A stretch of DNA of 64,000 nucleotides. Origin: Frankia sp. RB7. GTDB lineage: Bacteria; Pseudomonadota; Alphaproteobacteria; Rhizobiales; Xanthobacteraceae. The position numbers were made by a program, and so were the translations under genes. The stretch's first letter is position 1, and every line of letters begins with the position of its first letter. The stretch lies in assembly GCA_030403585.1 (NCBI GenBank), contig JAUEPE010000014.1:1-64000 (forward strand), in the 5' to 3' direction. A model generated the notes under the pieces. That model was not told the origin of the DNA, made no database searches, and saw only the letters and a program-made list of their open reading frames with translations. Positions 18,965 through 26,521 of this stretch are shown in pieces.

Positions 18965-19411
18965 ATGACGCCGACGATGCCCGTCTCGCGATACCTGCTC
19001 TATGTCGGGAGCGCGTTGCTTGTGCTGCTCTTCGTTGCGGACGCCGGTCTTACGGATCGCCCGGCTGGACGCGGCGGACTGCGGCCCTCGGCCACCATAC
19101 GCATTCATTCCGATCGCAAATTGCCCGAGCTGGTCGTTCTCGACACCAGCCAGCGCACGATCGTTCCGGCGGAGATCGCGAAGGTCGAGCTTGGTGCCGC
19201 GCCGGCTGATGATTCCCCGCAGACGCGGGCGCGCGAGGCATTTGCGCAGTTGCAACCGCCTGACGTCGATCGAATTCAATCGCGCCAGTCAGCGAAGCCT
19301 GAAGCGAAGCCGCAGCGTCAGAGCAAAATTTCAAGGAGGCACGTCGAAAGACGCATCCGGCTCGTGGCGCGACAGCAGCAGTCTGGCTGGTTCGGCTACC
19401 AGGTGTGGTGA
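18965..19411 (+). CDS. Membrane-anchored hypothetical protein
   Basis: 148 residues. One N-terminal membrane segment (YLLYVGSALLVLLFVADA, about residues 9-26) is followed by an IRIHSDRKLPE motif and VVLDTSQRTIVP, then a Pro/Ala-rich middle and a basic C-terminus (SKISRRHVERRIRLVARQQ). This layout matches a family of single-pass bradyrhizobial proteins of unknown function. ATG 18965 or 18977 could be the start; both keep the membrane segment. It lies in the tRNA-Ser insert upstream of another small exported-protein gene. Confidence 0.7.
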   Translation: MTPTMPVSRYLLYVGSALLVLLFVADAGLTDRPAGRGGLRPSATIRIHSDRKLPELVVLDTSQRTIVPAEIAKVELGAAPADDSPQTRAREAFAQLQPPDVDRIQSRQSAKPEAKPQRQSKISRRHVERRIRLVARQQQSGWFGYQVW

Positions 19412-19478
19412 GCATGTTCGATCTCGCCTCGCGTCGTCGCCGCCTGCTGAAACATCCTCAAGGTCGGGAGTTGCCGTC

Positions 19479-19793
19479 ATGCGTGAATTCTCAAGGTCCG
19501 AACGTATCGCACGTCGCGACGCTCTTTCGTTGCTGGGATGGGCCGCCGTTCTTGGAATAGCGACATCCGGCACGTTCCTGTTCGCAACTGAAGCGCCGGC
19601 GCAGACCGTCGGCATGGAACGACGGCATGAGAGGCGGGGAGTACGCCACGAGCGGCGCCATGAGCGACGCGTGGGACGTACCGAGCAGCGCGAGGACAGG
19701 CGTGAAGGGCGCACCGAGCGACGCGAAGAGCGGCGCAACCAGGCCTCGGACATGATCTTACCGGTCATTATTGGTCGGCAGATGTCCGCTTGA
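19479..19793 (+). CDS. Small exported protein with Arg/Glu-rich repeats
   Basis: 104 residues. A signal-like N-terminus (RRDALSLLGWAAVLGIATSG, about 13-32, cleavage near APAQT) precedes about 45 residues made almost entirely of Arg, Glu and His in an irregular repeat such as ERRHERR and EDRREGRTERREER. The last residues ASDMILPVIIGRQMSA are hydrophobic. No catalytic motif. The start is the ATG at 19479 because the sequence before it in the same frame lacks protein-like character. Function unknown; a polyampholyte of this kind could bind polyanions. Confidence 0.65.
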   Translation: MREFSRSERIARRDALSLLGWAAVLGIATSGTFLFATEAPAQTVGMERRHERRGVRHERRHERRVGRTEQREDRREGRTERREERRNQASDMILPVIIGRQMSA

Positions 19794-19814
19794 TCGTGAT
19801 TTGAAAGCTGGCGG

Positions 19815-20090
19815 ATGCCGCAGACCTGGTACGTCACGTTTGAAGTGCACAAGCGCGGGACCTTGCCGAAGCGGCGAAGTCCCCGGGAGACACGCACGTT
19901 CGAGAACGAGGCCGACGCGAGGACTTTCGCACGAGAGAAATTCAATGAGGGATTGATCGTCTTCGCGGGCACGCTCAATCCCTTCTTGCCGCGACGGCTG
20001 GTTCCCTCGAGCGAGGTTCCGTCCTGGATCGAGCAAGGCCAGGGCGAGGAGGTTGCCGGTCACGAGGCCAAGCGCGATCTTGAAAAGTAG
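19815..20090 (+). CDS. Hypothetical protein with stress-protein-like N-terminus
   Basis: 91 residues, cytoplasmic by composition. WYVTFEVHKRG, then RETRTFENEADARTFAREK and GLIVFAGTLNP form a compact domain seen in many short bradyrhizobial proteins without assigned function. It starts 21 bp after the Arg/Glu-rich gene and may be co-transcribed with it. No active-site residues can be named. Confidence 0.7.
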   Translation: MPQTWYVTFEVHKRGTLPKRRSPRETRTFENEADARTFAREKFNEGLIVFAGTLNPFLPRRLVPSSEVPSWIEQGQGEEVAGHEAKRDLEK

Positions 20091-20358
20091 CCGGCGCGAT
20101 CGTGGGCGATCCCTGCTGATGACGAGAAACGAAGCTCGGCGAGGCGGGCGGTTCCGCTGTTGGGACACCAGGTCACTGCCGGCGAGACAGATCAGCGCGG
20201 AGTTTCAACTTCGCATTCGAAACCTCTTGGGTGTTGCCATTATGGCACGTGGAGATTGCATTCTCGCCCGTAGAGTTTCAGCTGGAAGTTGGGGGATGAT
20301 TGCATTGCAACAACCCGCCGTTTCGACAATCAGAAACGGCCGGCAAGGAGAAAGCACG

Positions 20359-21114
20359 ATGAAAAGGCTTCTGCTGACGACCGTTTGTTTGGTGGCATTA
20401 GGCGCCGTGGGGCCCGCCATGGCTGCCGATATGGCCGTGAAGGCGCCGCCGCCGGCGCCGATTATTCCGATCTACAACTGGACCGGCTTCTACATTGGCG
20501 GCAATGGTGGGTGGGCGCAGAACCACAACTGCGTGGATTTCCTTGACGCGGCCGGCGTAGCCGTCGCTTCAGGCTGCCGCGATCGGTCCGGTGGCGTCAT
20601 CGGTGGTCAGCTCGGTTATCGCTGGCAAGCCAGCCAGTGGGTGTTTGGCCTGGAAGCTCAGGGCGATTGGGCGGATCTCAGCAATCAGCGCGTCAGTCTC
20701 ATCGACCCCACGCTCTCCACCCGCACCAAGACCAGTGGCATCGGCCTCTTCACCGGCCAGATCGGCTACGCCTGGAATGCGTCCCTATTCTACGTGAAGG
20801 GCGGCGCGGCGGTCACCGACAATCGCTTCAGCATTCTTGATACTCCCTCCGGCACCGAACTCGCGGCGCAAAGCGCAACCCGCTGGGGCGGCGTTATTGG
20901 CGTTGGATTCGAGTATGGCTTCACGCCGAATTGGTCGGTGGGCCTCGAATACGACCATTTGTTCATGGGGCACCGGAATAATTCGTTCACCGTCGCTGAT
21001 CCGCGACTTGCCGCCTTTGTGAATGATCGGATCACCCAGGACGTGGATATGGTCACCGTGCGCTTCAACTACCGCTTCGGCAGTTATGGCAGCCCGGTCA
21101 TCGCGAAGTACTGA
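20359..21114 (+). CDS. Outer-membrane beta-barrel protein (Omp25/Omp31 type)
   Basis: 251 residues. Signal peptide of about 22 residues (MKRLLLTTVCLVALGAVGPA, cleavage after AMA), then an Omp25/Omp31-like eight-stranded barrel: NWTGFYIGGNGGW at the start of strand one, GGVIGGQLGYRW, repeated alternating strands, and the C-terminal strand ending in YRFGSYG. Start 20359 is supported by AAGGAGAAA. Located in the tRNA-Ser insert and followed by a terminator, so transcribed alone. Likely a structural surface protein. Confidence 0.9.
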   Translation: MKRLLLTTVCLVALGAVGPAMAADMAVKAPPPAPIIPIYNWTGFYIGGNGGWAQNHNCVDFLDAAGVAVASGCRDRSGGVIGGQLGYRWQASQWVFGLEAQGDWADLSNQRVSLIDPTLSTRTKTSGIGLFTGQIGYAWNASLFYVKGGAAVTDNRFSILDTPSGTELAAQSATRWGGVIGVGFEYGFTPNWSVGLEYDHLFMGHRNNSFTVADPRLAAFVNDRITQDVDMVTVRFNYRFGSYGSPVIAKY

Positions 21115-21139
21115 CGTCTCCCGGTCCGACTTCTTCAGG

Positions 21140-21169
21140 GGGCCGGCAGCAGTGCCGGCCCTCATTTTT
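21140..21169 (+). terminator. Rho-independent terminator after the barrel gene
   Basis: GGGCCGGCA pairs with TGCCGGCCC across a 4-nt loop, followed by TCATTTTT. Confidence 0.85.
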
Positions 21170-21254
21170 CCCGATGTGATCGCGCCAGGCGCGAGCAAAG
21201 GAAATTCTGAGACTGAATCGTATCAATCTCGGATTATCGCGCTGGTTTATTGAC

Positions 21255-22295
21255 TTAGGAGCCGGCAATCGTCGCCAAGCGCCCGAGCAGGGTCGCCTCG
21301 GCCTTGGGAGTCAGACGGTAGCCTTCCGCCATCTCGACGATGTCGCCGCCGGCGACGCACGCGTCCCACCAATCCCTCACAAACCCCTCGGCGTACCCGC
21401 GCGTGTTGAAGTCATAGGGGGCGGCGACAAGGTCGAAAATGATCATCAGCTCGAAACAAGGCGAGTCGTCGTAGGAGGTGCCCGTCTTGGGACGGATTAC
21501 GAAAGCTTCGAAGGAGCTGGCGGTACGAAGGCTCGAATAGAGCCAGAACATCAGTCCATACATCAGGTGCGAGCGCTCGTCGTCGTGCAAGGCGAAGAAG
21601 CCCTTCTCGTCCACGATCTGCCGGGCCAAGGCTCGCAATATTCGCTCGCCGTTCGGCAGACGGTCGCTGACGGCGGTCAAAGCCCGCACAACGATTGGTG
21701 ATAACGTTCCCCGGTCGACGCTTGCGATCGCAGCAGCCCGATCCTCCTCAGCGGTGTCGTACTCGGACTCCTCGACCAAGCCTCGAATGAAGGTTTCGAA
21801 GTCGGGTGCAACGACGGTGATGCTGTAGTTATCCTCCTGGTCGACGTACACGACCTGCGGCTCGCCTCGTTTTCCACAGGCCCGGTAGTCCAGCATAATC
21901 AGTTCGTGGCCCGCGGTCGGCGTGTTGGCAATGCCGACTCCGATCGGCGGGTAGCCCCATTCCTCGATCATGAACTTCGCGCCCAGTCGCCCGGCGAGCG
22001 AATATTTGGACGTGCGGCCGATGGCGTAGAGACCGGTGATAGCCACGTGGTCCTCCGCCCAGCCTGTACGTTCCGTCATCGGGTGGCAGTTACGCTTGAC
22101 TAGTCCGCCATTGTGGCGCCGCGCGAGGTCGACATAGGCCGCTGGCAGCCGATACCCACCCAATTCCTGCTCAAGGGAGGCGATCAGCTCGTCGCTCGGC
22201 GGAGGCTCGACATAATTCTCCAGGGAATACGGACAGTCGTTCCAGAAGCCTTCGAAATCGAATCCGTCAAAGGGCCGTTTCGACGTCATCCTCAT
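21255..22295 (-). CDS. SMI1/KNR4 (SUKH) domain protein
   Basis: 346 residues. The first half fits the SUKH fold: YRLPAAYVDLARRHNGG is the classic SMI1/KNR4 entry, followed by WGYPPIGVGIANTPTAGHE and LDYRACG. The second half (from about 190) has no named domain. SUKH proteins often act as immunity proteins against contact-dependent or type VI toxins, but no toxin gene adjoins this one, so an orphan immunity role is only inference. ATG 22295 is supported by GGGG five bases before it. Last gene of the tRNA-Ser insert. Confidence 0.8.
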   Translation of the reverse strand: MRMTSKRPFDGFDFEGFWNDCPYSLENYVEPPPSDELIASLEQELGGYRLPAAYVDLARRHNGGLVKRNCHPMTERTGWAEDHVAITGLYAIGRTSKYSLAGRLGAKFMIEEWGYPPIGVGIANTPTAGHELIMLDYRACGKRGEPQVVYVDQEDNYSITVVAPDFETFIRGLVEESEYDTAEEDRAAAIASVDRGTLSPIVVRALTAVSDRLPNGERILRALARQIVDEKGFFALHDDERSHLMYGLMFWLYSSLRTASSFEAFVIRPKTGTSYDDSPCFELMIIFDLVAAPYDFNTRGYAEGFVRDWWDACVAGGDIVEMAEGYRLTPKAEATLLGRLATIAGS

Positions 22296-22381
22296 TACCC
22301 CATCATGTTACGAGGCGTGTCCAAGCGCCCAGCAGCCAGCACCGTTGGTTGCCACCTTCCGGAATGAAAAACAACTTATAC

Positions 22382-22397
22382 GTCAATCAGGATTGAC
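22382..22397. repeat. Inverted repeat next to putative attR
   Basis: GTCAATC and GATTGAC pair across a 2-nt spacer, ending 3 bp before the 16-bp tRNA copy. Could be an integrase or excisionase arm site. Confidence 0.4.
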
Positions 22398-22400
22398 TGA

Positions 22401-22416
22401 CACTCTCTCCGCCAGC
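22401..22416 (+). repeat. Putative attR (copy of tRNA-Ser 3' end)
   Basis: CACTCTCTCCGCCAGC, identical to 18204-18219. The element also forms an imperfect hairpin with TGGCGAGAGAG at 22427-22437. Confidence 0.6.
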
Positions 22417-22445
22417 ACATCGACTTGGCGAGAGAGCAGAGATGA

Positions 22446-23210
22446 CTAGCGCGTCGACTGCCACGCCAATAGCCTGCGCTCAGCCAGGGACATGGCAATC
22501 GACGTCACGTAGCCCGTCGCCCCGAGCAGGATCACGCCGGCAAACAAATCGGCAGAGCGGAATGCGCGTGCTGACAACAACACCCAATGGCCGAGGCCGT
22601 CGAGCCCGGCGAGCACTTCGCAGACCACGGAGAGGATCAGGGCAACCGTCAAGCTGAGCCGCATGCCGGCGAGGATGTCGGGCAGGGCCGACGGCAGCGC
22701 AATCTTGAAGACGATTGCGGGGCGCGACATCTGCAACGCGCGCGCGACCTCGTAGAGGCGCGGCTCGACTGCGGCAAAACCGTGAATGGTCGCAAGCATG
22801 ATCGGCCAGATCGCACCGAAGGCGATCACGAACAGGGCCATCCCCTGCGTCAGGCCGAGCATCGCGATCGCGACGGGGATGATCGCGGATACCGGCAGCG
22901 GACGCAGGAATTCCAGCGATGGGGCGATGTAGATGCGCATCAGGCGAGACGATCCGATGAGGGCGCCGAGCGCAATGCCTGCAACCGAGGCGGCGAGCCA
23001 GCCATAAGCCATGTGTTCCAGCGTGCCGATGAGCTTGCCGGTGAGATCGCCGGTCGCAAAGCCACGCATCAGTGCGGTCCAGGCGCGGTCGGGTCCTGGC
23101 AAGAACACAGGTGAGATCAGCTTGAGATCGGCAATGAGCTGCCAGAGCCCGACAAAGCCGGCTGCGACTGCAAAACTCGCAATACGCCAGATCATTGCGG
23201 TGGCGCTCAA
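22446..23210 (-). CDS. ABC transporter permease (NitT/TauT type), distal copy
   Basis: Inner-membrane permease of about 254 residues with six or so membrane segments and the cytoplasmic EAA-loop EVARALQMSRPAIVFKIALP that contacts the ATPase. The likely start is TTG at 23210, which overlaps the stop codon of the upstream permease (TTGA); the ATG at 23195 is the alternative. Last gene of the operon SBP-GntR-ATPase-permease-permease. It pairs with the neighbouring permease as a heterodimer, unlike most taurine/nitrate systems, which have a single permease gene. Confidence 0.88.
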   Translation of the reverse strand: MSATAMIWRIASFAVAAGFVGLWQLIADLKLISPVFLPGPDRAWTALMRGFATGDLTGKLIGTLEHMAYGWLAASVAGIALGALIGSSRLMRIYIAPSLEFLRPLPVSAIIPVAIAMLGLTQGMALFVIAFGAIWPIMLATIHGFAAVEPRLYEVARALQMSRPAIVFKIALPSALPDILAGMRLSLTVALILSVVCEVLAGLDGLGHWVLLSARAFRSADLFAGVILLGATGYVTSIAMSLAERRLLAWQSTR

Positions 23211-23971
23211 GAACCTGCTCCGGCGATTGCGGCACGGCCGAACATGCGGCGCTGGACGACGACCAGGGCGAGGTTGAGCCCGTAGCCTATGATGCCGATC
23301 CAGACGAGATAAGCGAGCATCAGGTCGGCGCGCAGTGCCTGCTGCGCCTGCATGATGCCGGCGCCGAGGCCGAGCGGATTGATCGCGATCTCGACCGTCA
23401 CCGCGACGATCAGTGCGATGCCGGCGGACAGCCGGAATGCGACGAAGATCCGCGGCAAAGCGGCCGGAATGACGATCTTGACGATCCGCTGCACCGGCGT
23501 CAGGCGCAGCGCCCGTGACACCTCCATCAATCGCGGCTCGACGCCGCGGACCGCGGTGCGGCTCAGGATCAGCATCGGCCAGACGCAGGCAAAGGCGACA
23601 ATCACGATCTCCATGCGATAGCCGAAGCCGAGCGCGATCAGTGCGATCGGCAGCAGCGCGATCGACGGAATCGGTCGGACCGCCTCGATGGTCACTTCCA
23701 TCAGCCGGTCGAGCATGTTCGAAACCCCGAAGGCTATTCCGAGCGCAAGCCCGATGACGCTGCCGATCGCGAGCCCTGCAAACGCCGCGAGCAAAGTGTC
23801 ACGGGTGGCGATCGGGATCGTGAGGTCGGCGAGTGCTGCGGCCAGAGCAGCGAGGACTGCGCTCGGAGGCGCCAGGCTGTCGCTTTGCAGATGCGCGAGG
23901 CGGATCCAGACTTCGAAGACGAGCAGTGCCGCAAGCGGCAGCAACAGCGGTTTGGCGCGTTCGAGGCTCAA
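23207..23971 (-). CDS. ABC transporter permease (NitT/TauT type), proximal copy
   Basis: About 254 residues. EAA-loop EVSRALRLTPVQRIVKIVIP is clear, as is the conserved AVRPIPSIALLPIALIALG. No ATG lies near the expected N-terminus; the TTG at 23971, which overlaps the ATPase stop codon as ATTGA, gives MSLERAKPLLLPLAALL and is taken as start. Upstream open frame belongs to the antisense of nothing real and is ignored. Second membrane subunit of the importer. Confidence 0.85.
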   Translation of the reverse strand: MSLERAKPLLLPLAALLVFEVWIRLAHLQSDSLAPPSAVLAALAAALADLTIPIATRDTLLAAFAGLAIGSVIGLALGIAFGVSNMLDRLMEVTIEAVRPIPSIALLPIALIALGFGYRMEIVIVAFACVWPMLILSRTAVRGVEPRLMEVSRALRLTPVQRIVKIVIPAALPRIFVAFRLSAGIALIVAVTVEIAINPLGLGAGIMQAQQALRADLMLAYLVWIGIIGYGLNLALVVVQRRMFGRAAIAGAGS

Positions 23972-24774
23972 TGTTCGGTCGCCTTGATGAAGTCGAACAA
24001 TTGCCGGCGCAGCCGCAGGAATTCCGGGTGCTCGCGGGTGGCAAGCTGGTCGCGCGGGCGCGACAGGTTCACATCGAGTTCGATTCCGATCCGCCCGGGA
24101 TGCGGCAAGAGACCGATGACGCGGTCGCCGAGATAGATCGCCTCGTCGAGATCGTGGGTCACGAAGACGACGGTCGTGTTGCTCGCCGCCGTCAACGACA
24201 GCACCTCGTCCTGGAGACCTTGCCGCGTCATCGCATCCAGCGCGCCGAAAGGCTCGTCCATCAAAAGCGTGGTTGGTTCCTGTGCGAGACAGCGCGCGAT
24301 CTGCAAACGCTGCTGCATGCCGCCGGACATTTCCGCCGGATATTTCTCGGCATGGCCGGGAAGGCCGACCTTGCGCAGCAACTCGGCGATCCGGCCGGGA
24401 CGCTCGCGGACGGGAATTCCGCAAGCCTCCAGCGCAAGCGAGATGTTGCCGGCTGCGGTCCGCCAAGGCAGCAGCGCCTTGCCATAGTCCTGGAATACGA
24501 TCGCGACCTCGCGGCGCGGTTCGAGCATCGGCTGGCCATCGAAGGTGACCGCGCCGCCGCTCGGACGATAGAGGCCCGCCGCGAGCCGCAGCGCAGTGGT
24601 CTTGCCGCAACCGGAGGCGCCGACAATGCAGAGGAATTCGCCGGGCCGCACCGCGAGATCGAGATTCTCGATAATGGTCTTGCCGCCAAGCCGAAGCGTT
24701 GCGCCGTTGAAGGTGATCAATGGCTGTTGCCGCCGCGCCACCTTTGCTTCATCAAGTCTTGCAAGAAGGGTCAT
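23968..24774 (-). CDS. ABC transporter ATP-binding protein (NitT/TauT type)
   Basis: ATPase of 268 residues: Walker A GASGCGKTTALRL, Q-loop VFQDYGKALLPW, signature LSGG-like MSGGMQQRLQIARCL, Walker B TTLLMDEPFGALDAMT, and switch His in VFVTHDLDEAI. Closest to nitrate/sulfonate/taurine-type importers. Its ATG overlaps the GntR stop codon by four bases, and its stop overlaps the permease TTG start, so it is translationally coupled on both sides. Confidence 0.93.
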   Translation of the reverse strand: MTLLARLDEAKVARRQQPLITFNGATLRLGGKTIIENLDLAVRPGEFLCIVGASGCGKTTALRLAAGLYRPSGGAVTFDGQPMLEPRREVAIVFQDYGKALLPWRTAAGNISLALEACGIPVRERPGRIAELLRKVGLPGHAEKYPAEMSGGMQQRLQIARCLAQEPTTLLMDEPFGALDAMTRQGLQDEVLSLTAASNTTVVFVTHDLDEAIYLGDRVIGLLPHPGRIGIELDVNLSRPRDQLATREHPEFLRLRRQLFDFIKATEH

Positions 24775-25475
24775 CGGTCACTCTCGCTGCCGGGCGGATA
24801 GACGAAATTGATGGTCGAGTGCAGGTGTCCCTCCAGCATTTCTTGAGCGCTTGGGACGTCCCGCGCCAGCACGCGGTCGGCGAGCATTTGATGGCTGCGG
24901 ATGAATCCTGCACCGCTGTCGATCGCGCGCATCATCACGCGGCGGTAGCGGTAGGCCTGGTCATAGAGGTCTGAATGCGCACCGAGCATCCGCTGCGACC
25001 CGCAGGCGGCGAGCAGGGCGGTGTGAAAGCCCTTGTGCAGGCGGTCGAAATCGGCGGCACCTTCGCGGAATTCGTTGCCGGTGCGCTCGATGTGGCGACG
25101 CATCTGGTGCAGCGCGCTGACGATGCCGGCCTCCCAGGCGTCGTCACCATGGATGATGGCGAGCCGGACCGCCTCTTTCTCGACGGCGGCGCGCATGCAG
25201 GTTATGTCGGCCAGGTCCTCGCGGCTGACTTCGGCAACGCGAAAGCCGCGCTGGCCGATGCCGACGATCAATCCGCGTGACATCAGGCGCGACAATCCCT
25301 CGCGGAGCGGCGTGGCGCCGATCTCATAGCGCTGCACGAGATCGACGATGCCAAGCCGCGCCCCCGGCGCCAGGCGCCCGGCGAGAATGTCCTGCTCGAG
25401 GAGGGTGGCAGCGCGCTCGCTCAAGGTGCCGGCCTCGCCGTTCGGACGTTCGACAGTGCGTTCGGAAGCCGGCAT
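24771..25475 (-). CDS. GntR-family regulator (FadR/FCD type) inside the ABC operon
   Basis: 234 residues. N-terminal winged helix (LEQDILAGRLAPGARLGI, then LVQRYEIGATPLREGLSRL) followed by an FCD-type all-helical effector domain with the metal-ligand-like residues of DFDRLHKGFH and SHQMLADRV. ATG 25475 is used because earlier in-frame sequence is not conserved in character. It is the second gene of the importer operon, so it probably autoregulates; the divergent AT-rich region 26435-26521 is the likely target. Confidence 0.9.
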   Translation of the reverse strand: MPASERTVERPNGEAGTLSERAATLLEQDILAGRLAPGARLGIVDLVQRYEIGATPLREGLSRLMSRGLIVGIGQRGFRVAEVSREDLADITCMRAAVEKEAVRLAIIHGDDAWEAGIVSALHQMRRHIERTGNEFREGAADFDRLHKGFHTALLAACGSQRMLGAHSDLYDQAYRYRRVMMRAIDSGAGFIRSHQMLADRVLARDVPSAQEMLEGHLHSTINFVYPPGSESDR

Positions 25476-25486
25476 CGTATGGGTCC

Positions 25487-26434
25487 TCAGTTCAGCACCA
25501 GTTTGCTCGTATCGAGCTTCGATTGCAGCATCTTCTGCGACGACATCACGTCGATCCACCAGGCGAGGCTTTCCGGCTTCAAGCCCGGCTCGGATTGATT
25601 CGGAGGCGTCGCCTTGACGAGATCGAGCGGCTGTTTGGTGAACTTTGCGATCGAAGCGGAGGCCTTCTCGCGGTCACCGTTGACGATCACTGCCGCTTCC
25701 GCAATCGCATCGCGAAACTTCGTCACGGTCGCGACGTTCTTCTCCGCCCATTCACGCGAGGCGGCATAGAAGATGATCGGGTCGGTGCGGGCGAGGTCGA
25801 CCGCGTAGCGCGCACCGACTGAGCCGAGGCCCGCATTGGTCATGCGGGTTACAAATGGCTCGGCGGTGAGGACGGCATCGACGCCCCCGGACTTGATGAT
25901 GTCGGCCATGGTCGGGAAGGTCACCTCGACGAACTTGACGCTCTTGGCATCGACGCCTTTCTCCACCAGCCACTTCACGAACAGCACATGCAGGAACGCG
26001 TTCAGTCCCGGTGCGCCGACTTTCTTGCCAACGAAATCCTTGGGCTCTTTGATGGTGATGCCGTTTCGGACGAAAGCCGTAATGGCGTTGTTCGACGTCG
26101 TGTTCATCACGGACGCGCCGGCGATGCCGACCAGATCGAGGCCGCCGTCAACCGCCTGGAGGAATACGGTCGAAGTCGGTCCGCCAATCTGGATCGAGTT
26201 AGACAGGATCGCGGCCGGGATGTTCGAGTTGATGGCAATCGGCGTCATCTCGACGTCAAGCCCGTGCTTTCTAAAAATGCCCTCGTCGACCGCGATCATG
26301 GCGGACGCACAGTCGGAGGTGGCCGTGCAACCGACCTGGATTTTCGATTGTGCCGCCGCCGAGCCTGCCAATGCGCAGGACATTTCAAGCGAAATTCCGA
26401 GTGTGATCGCCAATCTTGCCAACTGCCTCTTCAA
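25487..26434 (-). CDS. ABC transporter substrate-binding protein (NMT1/TauA family)
   Basis: Periplasmic binding protein of 315 residues with a signal peptide (cleavage near SAAAQ, residue 29). NMT1-type fold: DEGIFRKHGLDVEM, the GG-containing SIQIGGPTSTVF, GKKVGAPGLNAFLH and FVEVTFPTMADIIKSG. GCTATSDCASAM near the mature N-terminus contains two cysteines that may form a disulphide at the ligand site. First gene of its operon. Ligand unknown; the divergent enzymes suggest an aromatic or amide carboxylate. Confidence 0.92.
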   Translation of the reverse strand: MKRQLARLAITLGISLEMSCALAGSAAAQSKIQVGCTATSDCASAMIAVDEGIFRKHGLDVEMTPIAINSNIPAAILSNSIQIGGPTSTVFLQAVDGGLDLVGIAGASVMNTTSNNAITAFVRNGITIKEPKDFVGKKVGAPGLNAFLHVLFVKWLVEKGVDAKSVKFVEVTFPTMADIIKSGGVDAVLTAEPFVTRMTNAGLGSVGARYAVDLARTDPIIFYAASREWAEKNVATVTKFRDAIAEAAVIVNGDREKASASIAKFTKQPLDLVKATPPNQSEPGLKPESLAWWIDVMSSQKMLQSKLDTSKLVLN

Positions 26435-26521
26435 ACCACCCTCCCAGCTCGCATTTTTTTATCTTGATTATCGATATTTTATTTGATCATATATTTTTAT
26501 CGAGAGCAAGAGGTGTCCAAG
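26435..26521. promoter_or_regulatory. AT-rich divergent promoter region of the ABC and FAH operons
   Basis: A strongly AT-rich 87 bp (TTGATTATCGATATTTTATT followed by TGATCATATATTTT) in an otherwise GC-rich window, between two divergent transcription units. The half-palindromes ATCGAT and TGATCA are candidate GntR contacts, but no single operator stands out. Confidence 0.45.

Larger units (their letters stand above)
18204..22416. mobile_element. tRNA-Ser-associated genomic insert (remnant island, no integrase)
   Basis: The 16 bases at 18204-18219 (tRNA 3' end plus two bases) recur exactly at 22401-22416 in direct orientation, as attL and attR do after tRNA-targeted integration. Between them are about 4.2 kb of small, loosely packed genes, a beta-barrel outer-membrane protein and a SUKH-domain protein, unlike the tight operons on both sides. 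No integrase, transposase or excisionase is visible, so the element is either a decayed island or was mobilised in trans. Confidence 0.6.

Noticed and set aside
20243..20260. Sigma-54-like promoter TGGCAC...TTGCA upstream of the barrel gene
   Set aside because: Spacing between the GG and GC elements is 12 rather than 10 bases, so it should not be functional.
22403..22437. Hairpin formed by CTCTCTCCGCCA and TGGCGAGAGAG as sole explanation of the tRNA-like repeat
   Set aside because: It does not explain the exact 16-base identity with the tRNA-Ser 3' end, but it is kept as a caveat to the att interpretation.
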